Positions 11,101-24,000 of a stretch of 64,000 bases of DNA are shown here, one piece after another. How positions within the stretch are numbered: the stretch's first letter is position 1; each line of letters begins with the position of its first letter. Position numbers and translations under genes: made by a program. Under the pieces are notes generated by a model. That model saw only the letters and a list, made by a program, of their open reading frames with translations, did no database searches and was not told where the DNA came from. The stretch is from Cepaea nemoralis (taxonomy: Eukaryota > Mollusca > Gastropoda > Stylommatophora > Helicidae). The stretch spans positions 434,001-498,000 of the forward strand of contig JACEFZ010016112.1 in the NCBI GenBank assembly GCA_014155875.1, given 5' to 3'.

Positions 11101-14100
11101 TTGGTAAGCTTAACCATCTAGGACCAGCAACTGAGCAGTCAATGAGCCAGTGAAGACAATGCTCTTTCTGGGCCCTTAAAGGTGGGTCTCAAAACTACCC
11201 TTCATATGGGATAATACTCTTTCCAGTGCAGTCACAGAGTATCATAAACAGAGCGCATCTCACCAAATGCTATAGAGTTTGTCTAACAAACCATATGGGC
11301 AGAGTGGGTAGACTTCACAACCTGTTTTAACAATGGTTTTAATAGCCAATCCATCTGCATGTGCATGTCTCCACTCTTCAGGACAGGAGTCAATGATAGT
11401 TTGTTGAGATACACACCCAGCTGTCCGTCTATCACTCTTCAGGAGCAGTGGTTGGCACGCTTGTCTGCCATCCCAGGAATGTGTTTGAATCCTCAGTGTG
11501 GTGGGGCTTTGTAACAAGTGTGACCTGGGCTTTGTAACAAGTGTGACCTGGGCTTCAAGGTCGACCCAGCCCAACATGGCAACAAGGAAATACTCTAGGA
11601 AGTAAAGACAGCACCAATCAAGTGCTGACTGGTCTACAAAACATGTCAGCAGCACCATTTGGTCTACAAAACATGTGAGCAGTACCATTTGGTCTACAAA
11701 ACACGTGACATCACCATTTAGTCTACAAAACATGTGACAGCACTATTTGATCTACAAAACATGTGACAGCACCATCTGGTCTACAAAACATGTGACATCA
11801 CCATTGGGTCTATAAAACATGTGACAGCACCATTTGGTCTACAAAACATGTGACATCACCATTTGGTCTACAAAACATGTGACAGCACCATATACCCTAC
11901 AACCTCATTCAACATTTGTAGTCTATTAAACTTTGCAAACACAGATAACAGAATAGCCAACCAAACGTGGGTCACAAATAAAAAACACAAGCAGGATGGC
12001 CAGACTTACTGTAGCAATGAAATGTCTAGTGATGTAATCATAGAGCCTCCAACTGTCATGGTCCAGTTCTCCCTCGGTGGCTGACTTCATTGGGGTAATG
12101 GGGGGATGGTCGCCTGCATCATGTCCTTTCCTGAAATAAATGTACCATCATGACTGAACGGTGCAGATTAGCTATGGGCTGGGCAGATTAGTTATGGGCT
12201 GGGCAGATTAGTTATGGGCTGGACAGATTAGCTATGGGCTGGGCAGATTAGCTATGGGCTGGACAGATTAGTTATGGGCTGGGCAGATTAGCTATGGGCT
12301 GGGCAGATTAGCTATGGGCTGGGCAGATTAGTTATGGGCTGGGCAGATTAGTTATGGGCTGGACAGATTAGTTATGGGCTGGGCAGATTAGCTATGGGCT
12401 GGGCAGATTAGTTATGGGCTGGGCAGATTAGCTATGGGCTGGGCAGATTAGTTATGGGCTGGGCAGATTAGTTATGGGCTGGGCAGATTAGTTATGGGCT
12501 GGGCAGATTAGTTATGGGCTGGGCAGATTAGCTATGGGCTGGACAGATTAGTTATGGGCTGGGCAGATTAGCTATGGGCTGGGCAGATTAGCTATGGGCT
12601 GGGCAGATTAGTTATGGGCTGGGCAGATTAGCTATGGGCTGGGCAGATTAGCTATGGGCTGGGCAGATTAGTTATGGGCTGGGCAGATTAGTTATGGGCT
12701 GGGCAGATTAGTTATGGGCTGGGCAGATTAGTTATGGGCTGGGCAGATTAGCTATGGGCTGGGCAGATTAGTTATGGGCTGGGCAGATTAGTTATGGGCT
12801 GGACAGATTAGTTATGGGCTGGGCAGATTAGCTATGGGCTGGACAGATTAGTTATGGGCTGAGCAGATTAGTTATGGGCTGGGCAGATTAGCTATGGGCT
12901 GGGCAGATTAGTTATGGGCTGGGCAGATTAGTTATGGGCTGGACAGATTAGTTATGGGCTGGGCAGATTAGCTATGGGCTGGACAGATTAGTTATGGGCT
13001 GAGCAGATTAGCTATGGGCTGGGCAGATTAGCTATGGGCTGGGCAGATTAGCTATGGGCTGGGCAGATTAGTTATGGGCTGGGCAGATTATGTTATGGGC
13101 TGGGCAGATTAGCTATGGGCTGGGCAGAATAGTTATGGGCTGGGCAGAATAGTTATGGGCTGGGCAGATTATGTTATGGGCTGGGCAGATTAGTTATGGG
13201 CTGGGCAGATTATGTTATGGGCTGGGCAGATTATGTTATGGGCTGGGCAGATTATGTTATGGGCTGGGTACATATACGCTATGAGATGTAAAAGGGGTCA
13301 GAGGGTGAGAGGATCGACATCATTGCATCGGGTTTGATCCCATTATAACTTGTTCTATCTGCTCACACAGCAGTCAACCGCCTGCCAAAGGCATCACATA
13401 GAACGTGAACTAACAGCTATGGAGACGACCCGCAGGGTCTCAGATAAAACTGATGATGTAGTCTGAAAATGAAGTAAGCAGTAATAACCAGGTACTACGG
13501 TTAGGTATGCCATATTTTACAGGAATTTTTGTTGCGGTAACATTCGGTTATTTGTTTTTGTGTCTTCGATATGGGGACAGTAAGCAGACTCGTTATGTTA
13601 AATTCCCCGATTATTTCAAGATCGCATTACAACAGAAACTGATTACAGAGTATTGTAGTTCCCTCCATTGTCTATGAATCTATACATCTTGGCTTCTCAA
13701 ATTTTTCTTCTAACGGAGAGGCTGTCTTTTTAAAACGTAAGTAGGCTCATAAATTCGTGAGGGCTGGTCTGGTTCGCAAGATGTGTCCTGCGTCTAGTGT
13801 TCGTTGTCTCAGATGGCTGTGTGAGATGCACCAAATTGGGATATTCCTAGCCAACGCAAGTTAGTGAGGCAGGCGTTTCGAGAATGTAACCGCATTGTGA
13901 AGCCAGAGTCATGGTTTGAGAGGGCAAAAGAGCAAATTTGTACGACCGTTCGACAGTCTCGATAAGCGCTGACTCTCGATGAGTAGTGGGCCTGCAGTCA
14001 ATAAGCTGGTATAGTTTTTCGGTCAGTCATGCCGACATAGCTTAGAAGCTCGTCCGTAAGCGTCCAGTAGTTTTGCATGTATCACCAGGTACCGGGAGAA

Positions 14101-16508
14101 CGCGGTTTAGCGATGCTACTCTTGGCCTGCATGTGTGTGAATAGTCCATCTTTCTGATAGATATCTGGTTAATCCTGCCAGTAGTCATATGCTTGTCTCA
14201 AAGATTAAGCCATGCATGTCTAAGTTCCCATTGTCTCACAGTGAAACTGCGAATGGCTCATTAAATCAGTTGAGGTTCCTTAGATGACACGATCCTACTT
14301 GGATAACTGTGGCAATTCTAGAGCTAATACATGCTTACCAAGCTCCGACCCTTGCGGAAAGAGCGCTTTTATTAGTTCAAAACCAATCGTCATTGCCCTT
14401 CGCGGGGTGCGACGTTCCCACTGGTGACTCTGGATAGCTTTGTGCTGATCGCATGGCCTAACGTGCCGGTGACGCAACTTTCAAATGTCTGTCCTATCAA
14501 ATGTCGATGACCCCTCTGACGTGTCTCCACCTTGTCGTGGTAGAGGGGTTTGCGTGTCCCAATGACCCCAAAAGCTATGCCGACGGAAGCACAACTACAT
14601 ATCGGACAGGTGATTGATTGATTGATTTAGGAACTGACATCACAGCATTCGGGGCTTTCCCATAAGCACTCCGTGATTATATGTCCGCCTCGCCTTTCCT
14701 CTGAGCATCGAGCGTCGGCCAGATCCCCTCGTCACTCCTCGCTGCCTCATTCTTGCCAGACCATGGTGATCCATTTGCTCCTCCGAGGTGTACACGTGCT
14801 CCGACAAGGTCGCAACCACGTCTGCCTTGTCATGCATCAATACTCCACCAAGTTTTGCAGAGCCAGCCAATCTGTCAGCCTGTTCATTCCACAGCACACC
14901 GGCATGCCCTGGAGAAAAGATCCAGGTGATGCTTGCCACCCGTGACCTCCGAAGCGAAGCAAGCCACTATGCCTGAAGCTTGCCTGTCCTCACCCTCCTC
15001 AGCATGCTTTCTGAGTCAGTTACAATCACGATGTGTGTATGTATCGTGTTCTCCATCCAGGGAAAGCTGCTCCACCAGGAGGACAGGTCTTGGGGCTGAA
15101 TGTCTCTAAGCCATAAACCCTCGGATGTGAGAGCCGGGTCGATACTCACCCGCTGCAAAATGGAGGTGAGATGCTGAGCGTGCTACATGCTTAGTTCAGA
15201 CACCTGTTCGAAGGCTCTCAGCAGAGGGATATGAGGGATCCCCCGGATGAGAGGGCCTGGCCGTTACTTGCTCTCTGCTGCATGGAGGTAAGGTGCTGAG
15301 AAGGCAGCACATGTAGCCTACCTCGTGAGCATTACTATAGGTGAAAAAGTGTCCCAATCGCACGCAATGGTTGCGATGCAAGTCTGTATAAAGAAAAACT
15401 CATTGAGTGAGTATATTCAAAGGTGGAGAAAAGTCTCACTAATATGAAATGGAACGCTTGGCTAGCGAATCCATTACGTGGAAGTTCGAAGTGATAAGCT
15501 GCAGAATGGATGTCATCTGCAGATTAAGGTAGATAAACATCTCATTAACACAAAATGGAACGCTTGGCTAGCGAATCCATTACGCGGAAGTCTGAAGAGA
15601 AAGCTTGCTGAGTAGACTGACCGTTCCTGGTCTGTGTGGGGCGCGGCCAGGGATGAATAAAATGCCCAATATATGGAAGTGAGGAATTAAAGCAGCCATG
15701 TGCAGGGCATGGCGATTCCTCAGGTGAGCCCAGCACCAGAGCGCTATGTATCAGCTCTGCAATTATGGAAGCCTCCTTGGATGGCGGAAAATTCTCATGG
15801 ACTGCCCCTGCCTTCCCTTGAGGGCTGACTGTGAAGTCTTCGACCATTCTAACTTGACCAGCTAGGATGTGGATGGCACCACAACAGTGAGAGTCCCCCA
15901 GGAATGCTATCCTGGTAAAAAATGCACGCTAAAGTCGGATGTGTTGGCCTAAAGGCTTCGGCCCAAGGGTGCCCAACCAGACACCCGCAACTACGTCTGA
16001 AAAAACACTCCGGATGAACGCAGAAGAAGACTCATAAATTCCGTTTTATATAGACTTTGGGCATTAATCTAGTATGAATAATTAAATTGAACACCTATTT
16101 GTACGCGTATTATGTAATTTTCGACTACTTAGATCATATGTAACACCCCAAACTGAAATGATGAAGACTGCATGTTATGATGCTGTAATGAGATATTTCA
16201 ATGGCGAAAATAGCAGTTTTCCGTGTCAATCCAGCGATGATCATTTAATATTCTTATGGACTATTCAGAGCGACGGCAATGATAATAAATGCATGTTTGC
16301 ATTCAACATTCATTATAGTATTTATGTGTAAGTTTTCATCACTCTACACGGTCGGAATCGATTATTTTTGGGTAACTTTGTAAGGCAAATTCTCTGGTCA
16401 AAAATTATCTCCATCTCCCAGACTCGCGTTGACAACAGTGCGCATGGTAGCACGCGCGGTCTGATGTCATCACAGCATGACGTAAAGATGTATATATCTG
16501 TGTGTGCA

Positions 16509-16599
<91 letters not shown>

Positions 16600-19500
16600 G
16601 CAGAGTTATCTGTCTTTGAGTTAGACACCGGCAGTGATAATATCCTTTGGCGTCAGTGTAACCCAACAGTTGTGTGAGTGTGTAGGTAAGGTCACAAAAA
16701 CCGGGAAGGTTAACCCGGTCAACAAATGCCCGCAGAAGTCAGATGTGTCGGCCTAACGGCGCAAGAACGCAGCTCTGCTGTAAACAGGCACAACGCAATC
16801 ACATCCGGAAAAAAACTCCGGATGAACGAAGAAGAAGAAGAAAGGTCACAAAAAGTGAAAAGGTCAAAATCGTTTTTTTCTATTTGTCTATATTAAATGA
16901 TAAACTGACACACAAACATTAATATTTCGGCTTATAATTGACCTACAGACTTGAATAAGGTACCGTTGGATTTGTTTTTTTAAAGAGGTATCCAACTATG
17001 CAGGTTATATAATTAAAAAACAATTTAGAAAATGTTAGTAAAGTGGCTAGTAATAACAATCAAATGACTGAGATGTGCAACTATTGCCAAACTCATATCT
17101 GTTTTGTAAATAGAAAAGCACTTTCTACATTAACAATGCAATTTATACAACAGGCTGAAGTCAGACAAAGCATTTCCCGGGAAGGTTAACCCGGTCAACA
17201 AATGCCCGCAGAAGTCGGATGTGTCGGCCTAACGGCGCAAGAACGCAGCTCTGCTGTAAACAGGCACAACGCAATCACATCCGGAAAAAAACTCCGGATG
17301 AACGAAGAAGAAGAAGAAGAAGACAAAGCATTTAAACATTATTAATTCCAGAAAATTCCATATCATTAGCTTCCATAGCAGATTTAATTTATTTTAATTT
17401 TCCAACTAGCTATGCATTTATCCATTCAGCTGTAGTTAGTGAAACTGTAAAAATGTGTTTCTAAACCACGTTTTCACTTAACATTCAACTTCGGCGTCAT
17501 TTGCGATATGTCTCCCGCCAAGGTGGGTTGTCAGTGTTTATGCTGACAAATGTTTGTCCTGTAAAGTGGTGGATAGCTGGGTAGAAAAAGTTACGAGGGC
17601 GAGTCAATAAGTAGTCACACAGTTCTGTGGGATGGCCGGTAAATGAAAACACAGCACGTAGTTCTATGCAGCCGGTTTTGGGAGGATTGATAAAATGATG
17701 GGATAAGTGCACTAATGTTGGTGGAAATTATGTTGAGAAATAAAGGACAATGTATGTATAAAAATAACCTGGGAAGGTTAACCCGGTCAACAAATGCCCG
17801 CAGAAGTCGGATGTGTCGGCCTAACGGCGCAAGAACGCAGCTCTGCTGTAAACAGGCACAACGCAGTCACATCCGGAAAAAAAAACTCCGGATGAACGAA
17901 GAAGAAGAAGAAGTATAAAAATTAACTTGTTTCAATTTGTTATCATGTGTAGTTATTTTTCTACAGTCATTTGTGACTTACTTATTAACTTACCCTCGTA
18001 TCTCCCACTGGTCAACTGGTACACCTACCTGTTGTCAATTCTGGCTGTACTATTAGAAGATGTGAGCAAAAGAACAGACTGGCTCCTGCAAGACCTCAGT
18101 AAGACCTCAGTAATAAACATGCTTTTGTGGAGGTCCATTGCCCACATTCTTCCTCAGTTCTGCTGACAGTTTCTACAATAGTAAATGTACCGATTCCAGG
18201 AAACAACAAAAACTGACCTTGGTTTATTAATTCCAGTTTTCAGCAGTTCAGACACAAACTGGCCCCAGTGCGGGTGTGAAGCTTGTTGTTTCAGAGTGCT
18301 CCTGTACAATGAAACAAACAAGAATGACATATTTTCAAGAAAAGTCTAAATTTTAAAAAAATTATTAAAAACCAGCAGACATGTTCCAAATGAGTGTTGG
18401 ACAAAGAATACATGTCCCAAAGCAGGAGCCTGCAATGAGTCTGTTACGTGCTGGGGCCGTCATATTTTGTAGGCTGAAAGCATGGAGGAAGGGGTGGCCA
18501 GACGTCAAACTCTCGACTGACCACGTTCCTGACACTATCAGCACAGCTCCCCATCAATCAAGCTAATGCACCCACTAATAAGTGCCAGACTGAGAGAATA
18601 AGTGCAAATGACATAAAATATACCTATGAAGTTGAAGTGGGTTCGCCTAATGGTGAGGGACATTGTTAATAGGGAAAGCAAATCCACAAGTAAAATTTAG
18701 TCCAACACTATTAGAAGTAGTGTGAATGGACTACGCATGAGTTCAAAGCGAGCGAGCACAAAAATAAATACAAAATATTGAACAACCAAATCCACAAATT
18801 CAAATGACCATGTAACTCGGTCAACAAATGCCCACAGAAGTCGGATGTGTCGGCCTAATGGCGCAAGAACACAGCTCTGCTGTAAACAGGCACAACGCAA
18901 TCACATCTGGCAAAAAAAAATCTCCGGATGAACGCAGCAGAAGAAGAAATGACCATGTGTTTTGTTGTACAATTCTGTTTTCTGTTCTCCCTAGCAGGAG
19001 TCATGTCATGTAAGATTAATCAGTATGAAGAATGGTATAAATTTTCTAAACATGTCACTCCTCATTCTAGATATTTTACCTGCTCATAAACTTATTCTTG
19101 GGAAGATAATGTGGTAGTTTCCCATTGACGTCCACCTCCACATGGGTGGTTTGTGACCATTTCTGACACAATTGCCAGCTGTCAGAACAAATGAATACCC
19201 TGCTATGAGCAGTCCATTTATTCTGGAGGATTTTCGACTCTTGAACTGCACTTGCCACTCTCTTGTGTATTGTCCATCCTGTGCTATTAGGTGGTACAGT
19301 TGGTCATACTATGATGGCAAGAGAATGAACAACAACATTTAAGTTAGTAACAGGCACATGAGAGAAGTAGGACACTCATGTGCACAATCAGGTTCAATCC
19401 TTCAGGAAGACAAGCTACACAGTTCATCACAGCAGTAGTAAAACATAGCAGATGCTGCAGCAGGGGTGTGAAAGGGTAGGACTTCACATACAGTAGGTCA

Positions 19501-20963
19501 GAGACTGGGGAAAAGGAAGGGGTTTGGGGATGCTTATTCACCCAGGAACATCCTGGCTTATTTCAGTTGACACTTCACATCTAGAGTTTGTTACATGATC
19601 TGCCACTTGTGAATGCAGTAGGTAGGGGTTGGTTCCCTCCACCCTAAGAATGCATGGTTGAGAATCTTCACATCAGGCCAAAAACCACCAGGCATGAGAG
19701 TGTAATTAACTGACTGTAGATCTTTTCTAAAGGCAGCACAAAATACTAGGAATGAAGATCTTCTAGTGAAATATAAGCACAACTCAACAACATCCAAAGA
19801 TCCTCGACTATTACTTCCAGTGGCTACCTCCTCACTATGGAATCACTGCGAATAAGAGAGCTGATGTCTTGTCTGAAACTAACAGCAAAATGGAACAGTT
19901 CAGCTATCAGATGTCATTCTTGGAAGCAAAAGCCATCGTCTGCAGTGGTTTACCTCTCTGTGGAAGAACAATTTAGACATGGACAACAAACTTGGCTCAA
20001 GTCACCAACCACTGCAGACTACCTGGCCATCTACATCATCTCAAAGTCTCTCACACAGATGAATGTCCATGTGGAACTGGAATTCAGAACCCTGAACATG
20101 CTCTTCAGAGATCTATGCTGCCAGGCATGGCTACAGAGTGTTGAAGTGGAGCAGAAGTCATAGGTTTCCCCACTGGCCTGGAGAAGATGATTGGACTTTA
20201 CTTATCCCAGCAACAGAGCTGGAGATATAGCATGACCAAGTATGTAAACACAGAAAAATAAAGACTAGATTAGAGCAACATAAAGCAGTAATAAGTAGAG
20301 TCAGTGTCCCTTTCACACATCCAAGGCACTTTGGGAACATGGAGCTGGACTCGTATTTGTGGACCAAACGACATACATGAAGTGATATTGCCACTATCAC
20401 ACCAGCCGTCTTACCTTCTCAAGACAATTCCTGTACCCATGTTAAACTGGGTCAACCTGGGAGCTCAGGTCAATTAAAAAAATTAGAAACCGCCCTGATG
20501 TGGATCTAACCCAAGACCACAGGTGCAGCAGGCGAGGGTCTGGCCACTACACTATTGTGGCTCACATAACACAGTAGAACTTCACATAAACTAGGTCACA
20601 GCATTATCAAGTAGTAGGACTTAACATAAATGAGGTCAAAGCATCAAGCAGTGATTAACAGAATGAGAGAAGAAGAAAGATATATTTATCATTATCACTT
20701 AAATGAGGTTCAAACACAACCCATTTTACTGGTATGGCACTGCACTACCAAGTATGTTGTCATGGCTCCCAAGAAGCAACACATACCTCAAATCAAAGCT
20801 GTCCGGGTAAGAGTTGGTCTCAGTCCTGGGGTAGCTGATGTAGCCCTGTATGTAGAGCCTCTCTGCTATCTGCATTGTATGTTGTGGTCCCAAGCCTGCA
20901 GCACACAGGTAGAGAGATTTCAACGCAAAGACAGGTCATATCACAGTTCAGATTATTATCACA

Positions 20964-21014
<51 letters not shown>

Positions 21015-24000
21015 AGTGGCAGCCTGAGCATTACAAAAATATGATGCATATCACTAACACCAGAGATGTGAACAATTAGCAATCTTCAGAATCCTTGCCG
21101 GACATAGAGAGCGCACAGCTGAAATAGAGATCCACACTGTCAAATTGGTTAGAGGAAGCACAGTTGAAAAAGAAGATCTGCACAGTTCGATGTGGTTAGA
21201 GGGTGCACAGTGGGAGTCTCCGAGGCGAAGTGGTCAAGCCATCTGCCTTGCGCTCCGAAGGTTGTGGGGTCGATTCCGGGCTATGTCTTTCGGTTCACGA
21301 GTGCATTTTTTTTCGGAGACTCCTGGGGGGGTCATTGCTGGAGCTACAGAGTTCATGCTTTGTGCGACACTTTCAGTAGGCTGCCCTGCGGAAAGAGACT
21401 AAGCCATATGGGATAAAACCCAGTAAAATGAAGGCGACCCCCTCGACTTTTAAGACTTTTTTTTAAAGACAGTTGAATCAGAAAAGGTTAAGCCCCTGTT
21501 CTCCACCTGGAGAACATGCAGGACTGCGTCCAGACAACAAGGCTACAGATGTAACAGTGGTCAGTCCAGGACCCTTGTACAGGCCTTCAGTTACACTGAC
21601 TATATGTTGCTAGACCCATACTTGTATAGACCTGTCACTTGCTGGGCCATGTGGTCTGTATAATGCTAGCCCCTGTACTTCCCCAGAAATGTCCAGGTAC
21701 CTATGTTAGCTACAGATACAGCCTGACCTGAAATGTTCAATAAGAAGACAATATAGAAACAGAAGGAAAGAACACCAATAAGACTGTACACGGTGTACAG
21801 TGGGGACAATTAGATCAATATTAGTTATGAGAAATGGAAAACTTGTTTACCAACAGATGTACCAGAGTCAGTCATGAAGTAATGCACCACATGTATTTTC
21901 TCAGCAAATAATAAAGTTAGAAACATGACATTTTGTACATTTCAAATTTTGAATATCTCTATTATTTGTGTGATGAAATTGCACCACATTTTGGGCAATT
22001 AGAAGAGCTACAGTAATCCATTAAATTGATGTGTGTGAACTACTTGCATTACAAACAGCCAATTGTAATAGAATTTCTGGCTGCGGAAAAAGAAACTGTG
22101 GTGAACATTCATAAACATTTGTTTGCTGTGTATGGAAGTTGTGCAGTTGATAGGAGCACTGTTAGATGCTGGGCTCAGAGAGTTAAAGCTTCAGAAAGTG
22201 AAGAGATGGAACTGCATGATCTTCCACATTCTGTCACGGCTGCAAGCCCAGACATGTTAATTAGCTCTGATGTCATTATTCTTCATGATAAGCACATTAC
22301 ATATCAATAGTTGGCCTTGCAGCTGTCAGTCAGCAAGGAAAGTGCTTACAATTTTCAAAGCTCTCGCATATTCAAAGGTTTGCGAAAGATGGGTTCCACA
22401 AAGTCTGAAAAATGAGCACAGATTTAAAAGAAAAACAATTCGTTCTGAAATGTTGGAGTGTTGCAAGAACATTTTGTCAAAGATCATTACAGGTGACGTA
22501 ACTTAGGTACATTATTTTGAAACAAAAATGCACTCAATGGAGTAGGATCACCCACAATCACCAAAAAGGAAGAAATTAAAGACAACTCCATCAGTAGGAA
22601 ATGTGCTGTTCACTGTCTTCTTGGAAATTGATGACGTGATTCTTGTGGAAGTCATGCCAAGAGGCAATCAATCATTTCTGAAGCTTACACCAAAACACTA
22701 ACAAAACTGAATAAGTGGTTCAGCAGAGTTCGGCCTAATAAGAATCCTGCAGAACTGTTTTTCCAGCATGACAATGCACACACTCACACATAAGAAAATA
22801 CGGGTGGCAACTGCCATATTGGACTGGAATGTGCTTCATCATCCATCCTGTAACCTCGATGGCTCCCTCAGATTTTCATAATTTTGGCCCACTTAGAAAT
22901 ATACTCTGTGGGGCAAGGTTTGATGATGATGATGAGGGTGTGATTTATGCAGTGAAGAAATCTTCTTCTTCTTTGCGTTCATCCGGAGTGTTTTTTCAGA
23001 TGTGATTGTGGTGTGTCTCGTTATGCACCCTTGGGTTGAGACCCTTAGGCCAACACATCCGACTTTTAGCGTGCATTTTTGACAGGTTAGCATTCCTGTG
23101 GGACTCTCACGTTTGTGGTACCGTCCACATCCCAGCTTGTCAAGTTGGAACGGTCAAATGCTTCAGATCAGCCCTCAAGGGAAGGCAGGGACAATCCATA
23201 GCATTTTCCGCCATCCAGGGTGGCTTCCATAGTTGCAGAGCCAACACATAGCGCCCTGGTGCTGGGCTCACCGAGGGAATCGTCACATCCTGCTCATGGC
23301 TGCTTTAATTCCTCACTTCGATATATTGAGCATATCGTTCACCACGAGCCTTTCCCGTACTGACCAGGCCGGTCTGCATACGGTATCCACTCAGCGAGTT
23401 TTCGATACAGACATGTGCTTGTTGATGTGCCCGTCAGAGATGTTCCAGGCACAACGAACATTCTGAAACTAGCTAGGCAGAGCTTTTCAGGACACGAGCT
23501 ATTCGGAAAACTAGTTAGTCAGAGCTGTACCTAGCACGAAAGACATTTCACTCGGACGTTTTTTGCGTTGTGCCTGATTTATTTATACCCGTAGGCCAGC
23601 ATATCCGACTTCAGCAGGCATTTTTATGGGTTGGCCTTCCCGGGGTTTCGAGACGTTAGACTATTAGTGCTGTGGTGTCGCCCACATCTCAGCTGGCCAA
23701 AGTAGAACAGCCAGCGACATCACGGTCAACCCTCAAGGGAAGGCAGGGGCAGACCATGGGCATTCCCTGCTATCCAAGGAGGCTTCCATTATTGCAGAGC
23801 CGGCACATACTGCTCTGAGACTGGGCTCACCCGAGGAATTGCCACGTCCTGCTCATGGCTGCTTTGATTCCTCACTTCCATGTATTGGGCATTTTGCTTG
23901 CCACTGGTCACTCAAGCACAAACCAGGAACGGACAGTATGCGGACGACATCCACTATGTAAGCTTTTGCTTCAGACTTCGGACCACGCAATGGATTCGCT

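Larger units (their letters stand above)
13757..16030 (+). mobile_element. Chimeric retrocopy: rRNA-derived 5' part fused to a non-autonomous LINE derivative
   Basis: The 11-bp direct repeat CTCATAAATTC flanks the unit (13746-13756 and 16031-16041), the length expected of LINE target duplications. Inside, in one orientation, are an unassigned 406-bp stretch that could be external transcribed spacer (13757-14162), the 5' end of 18S rRNA (14163-14510), and a LINE derivative that starts at 14511 at its 5' terminus and ends in GAAGAAGA. The last part contains a nested inverted LINE fragment. The simplest reading is template switching between pre-rRNA and LINE RNA during one insertion. Confidence 0.7.

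Noticed and set aside
14163..14510. Functional 18S rRNA gene
   Set aside because: Only the first ~345 bases are present, with substitutions at universally conserved sites, and the rest is replaced by LINE sequence.
16322..16666. 114-codon ORF with a long Tyr-Ile run
   Set aside because: Produced by the (TA)n microsatellite.
21194..21472. True tRNA gene from the A- and B-box sequences
   Set aside because: The cloverleaf stems are not complete and a long non-tRNA body follows; it is a SINE head.
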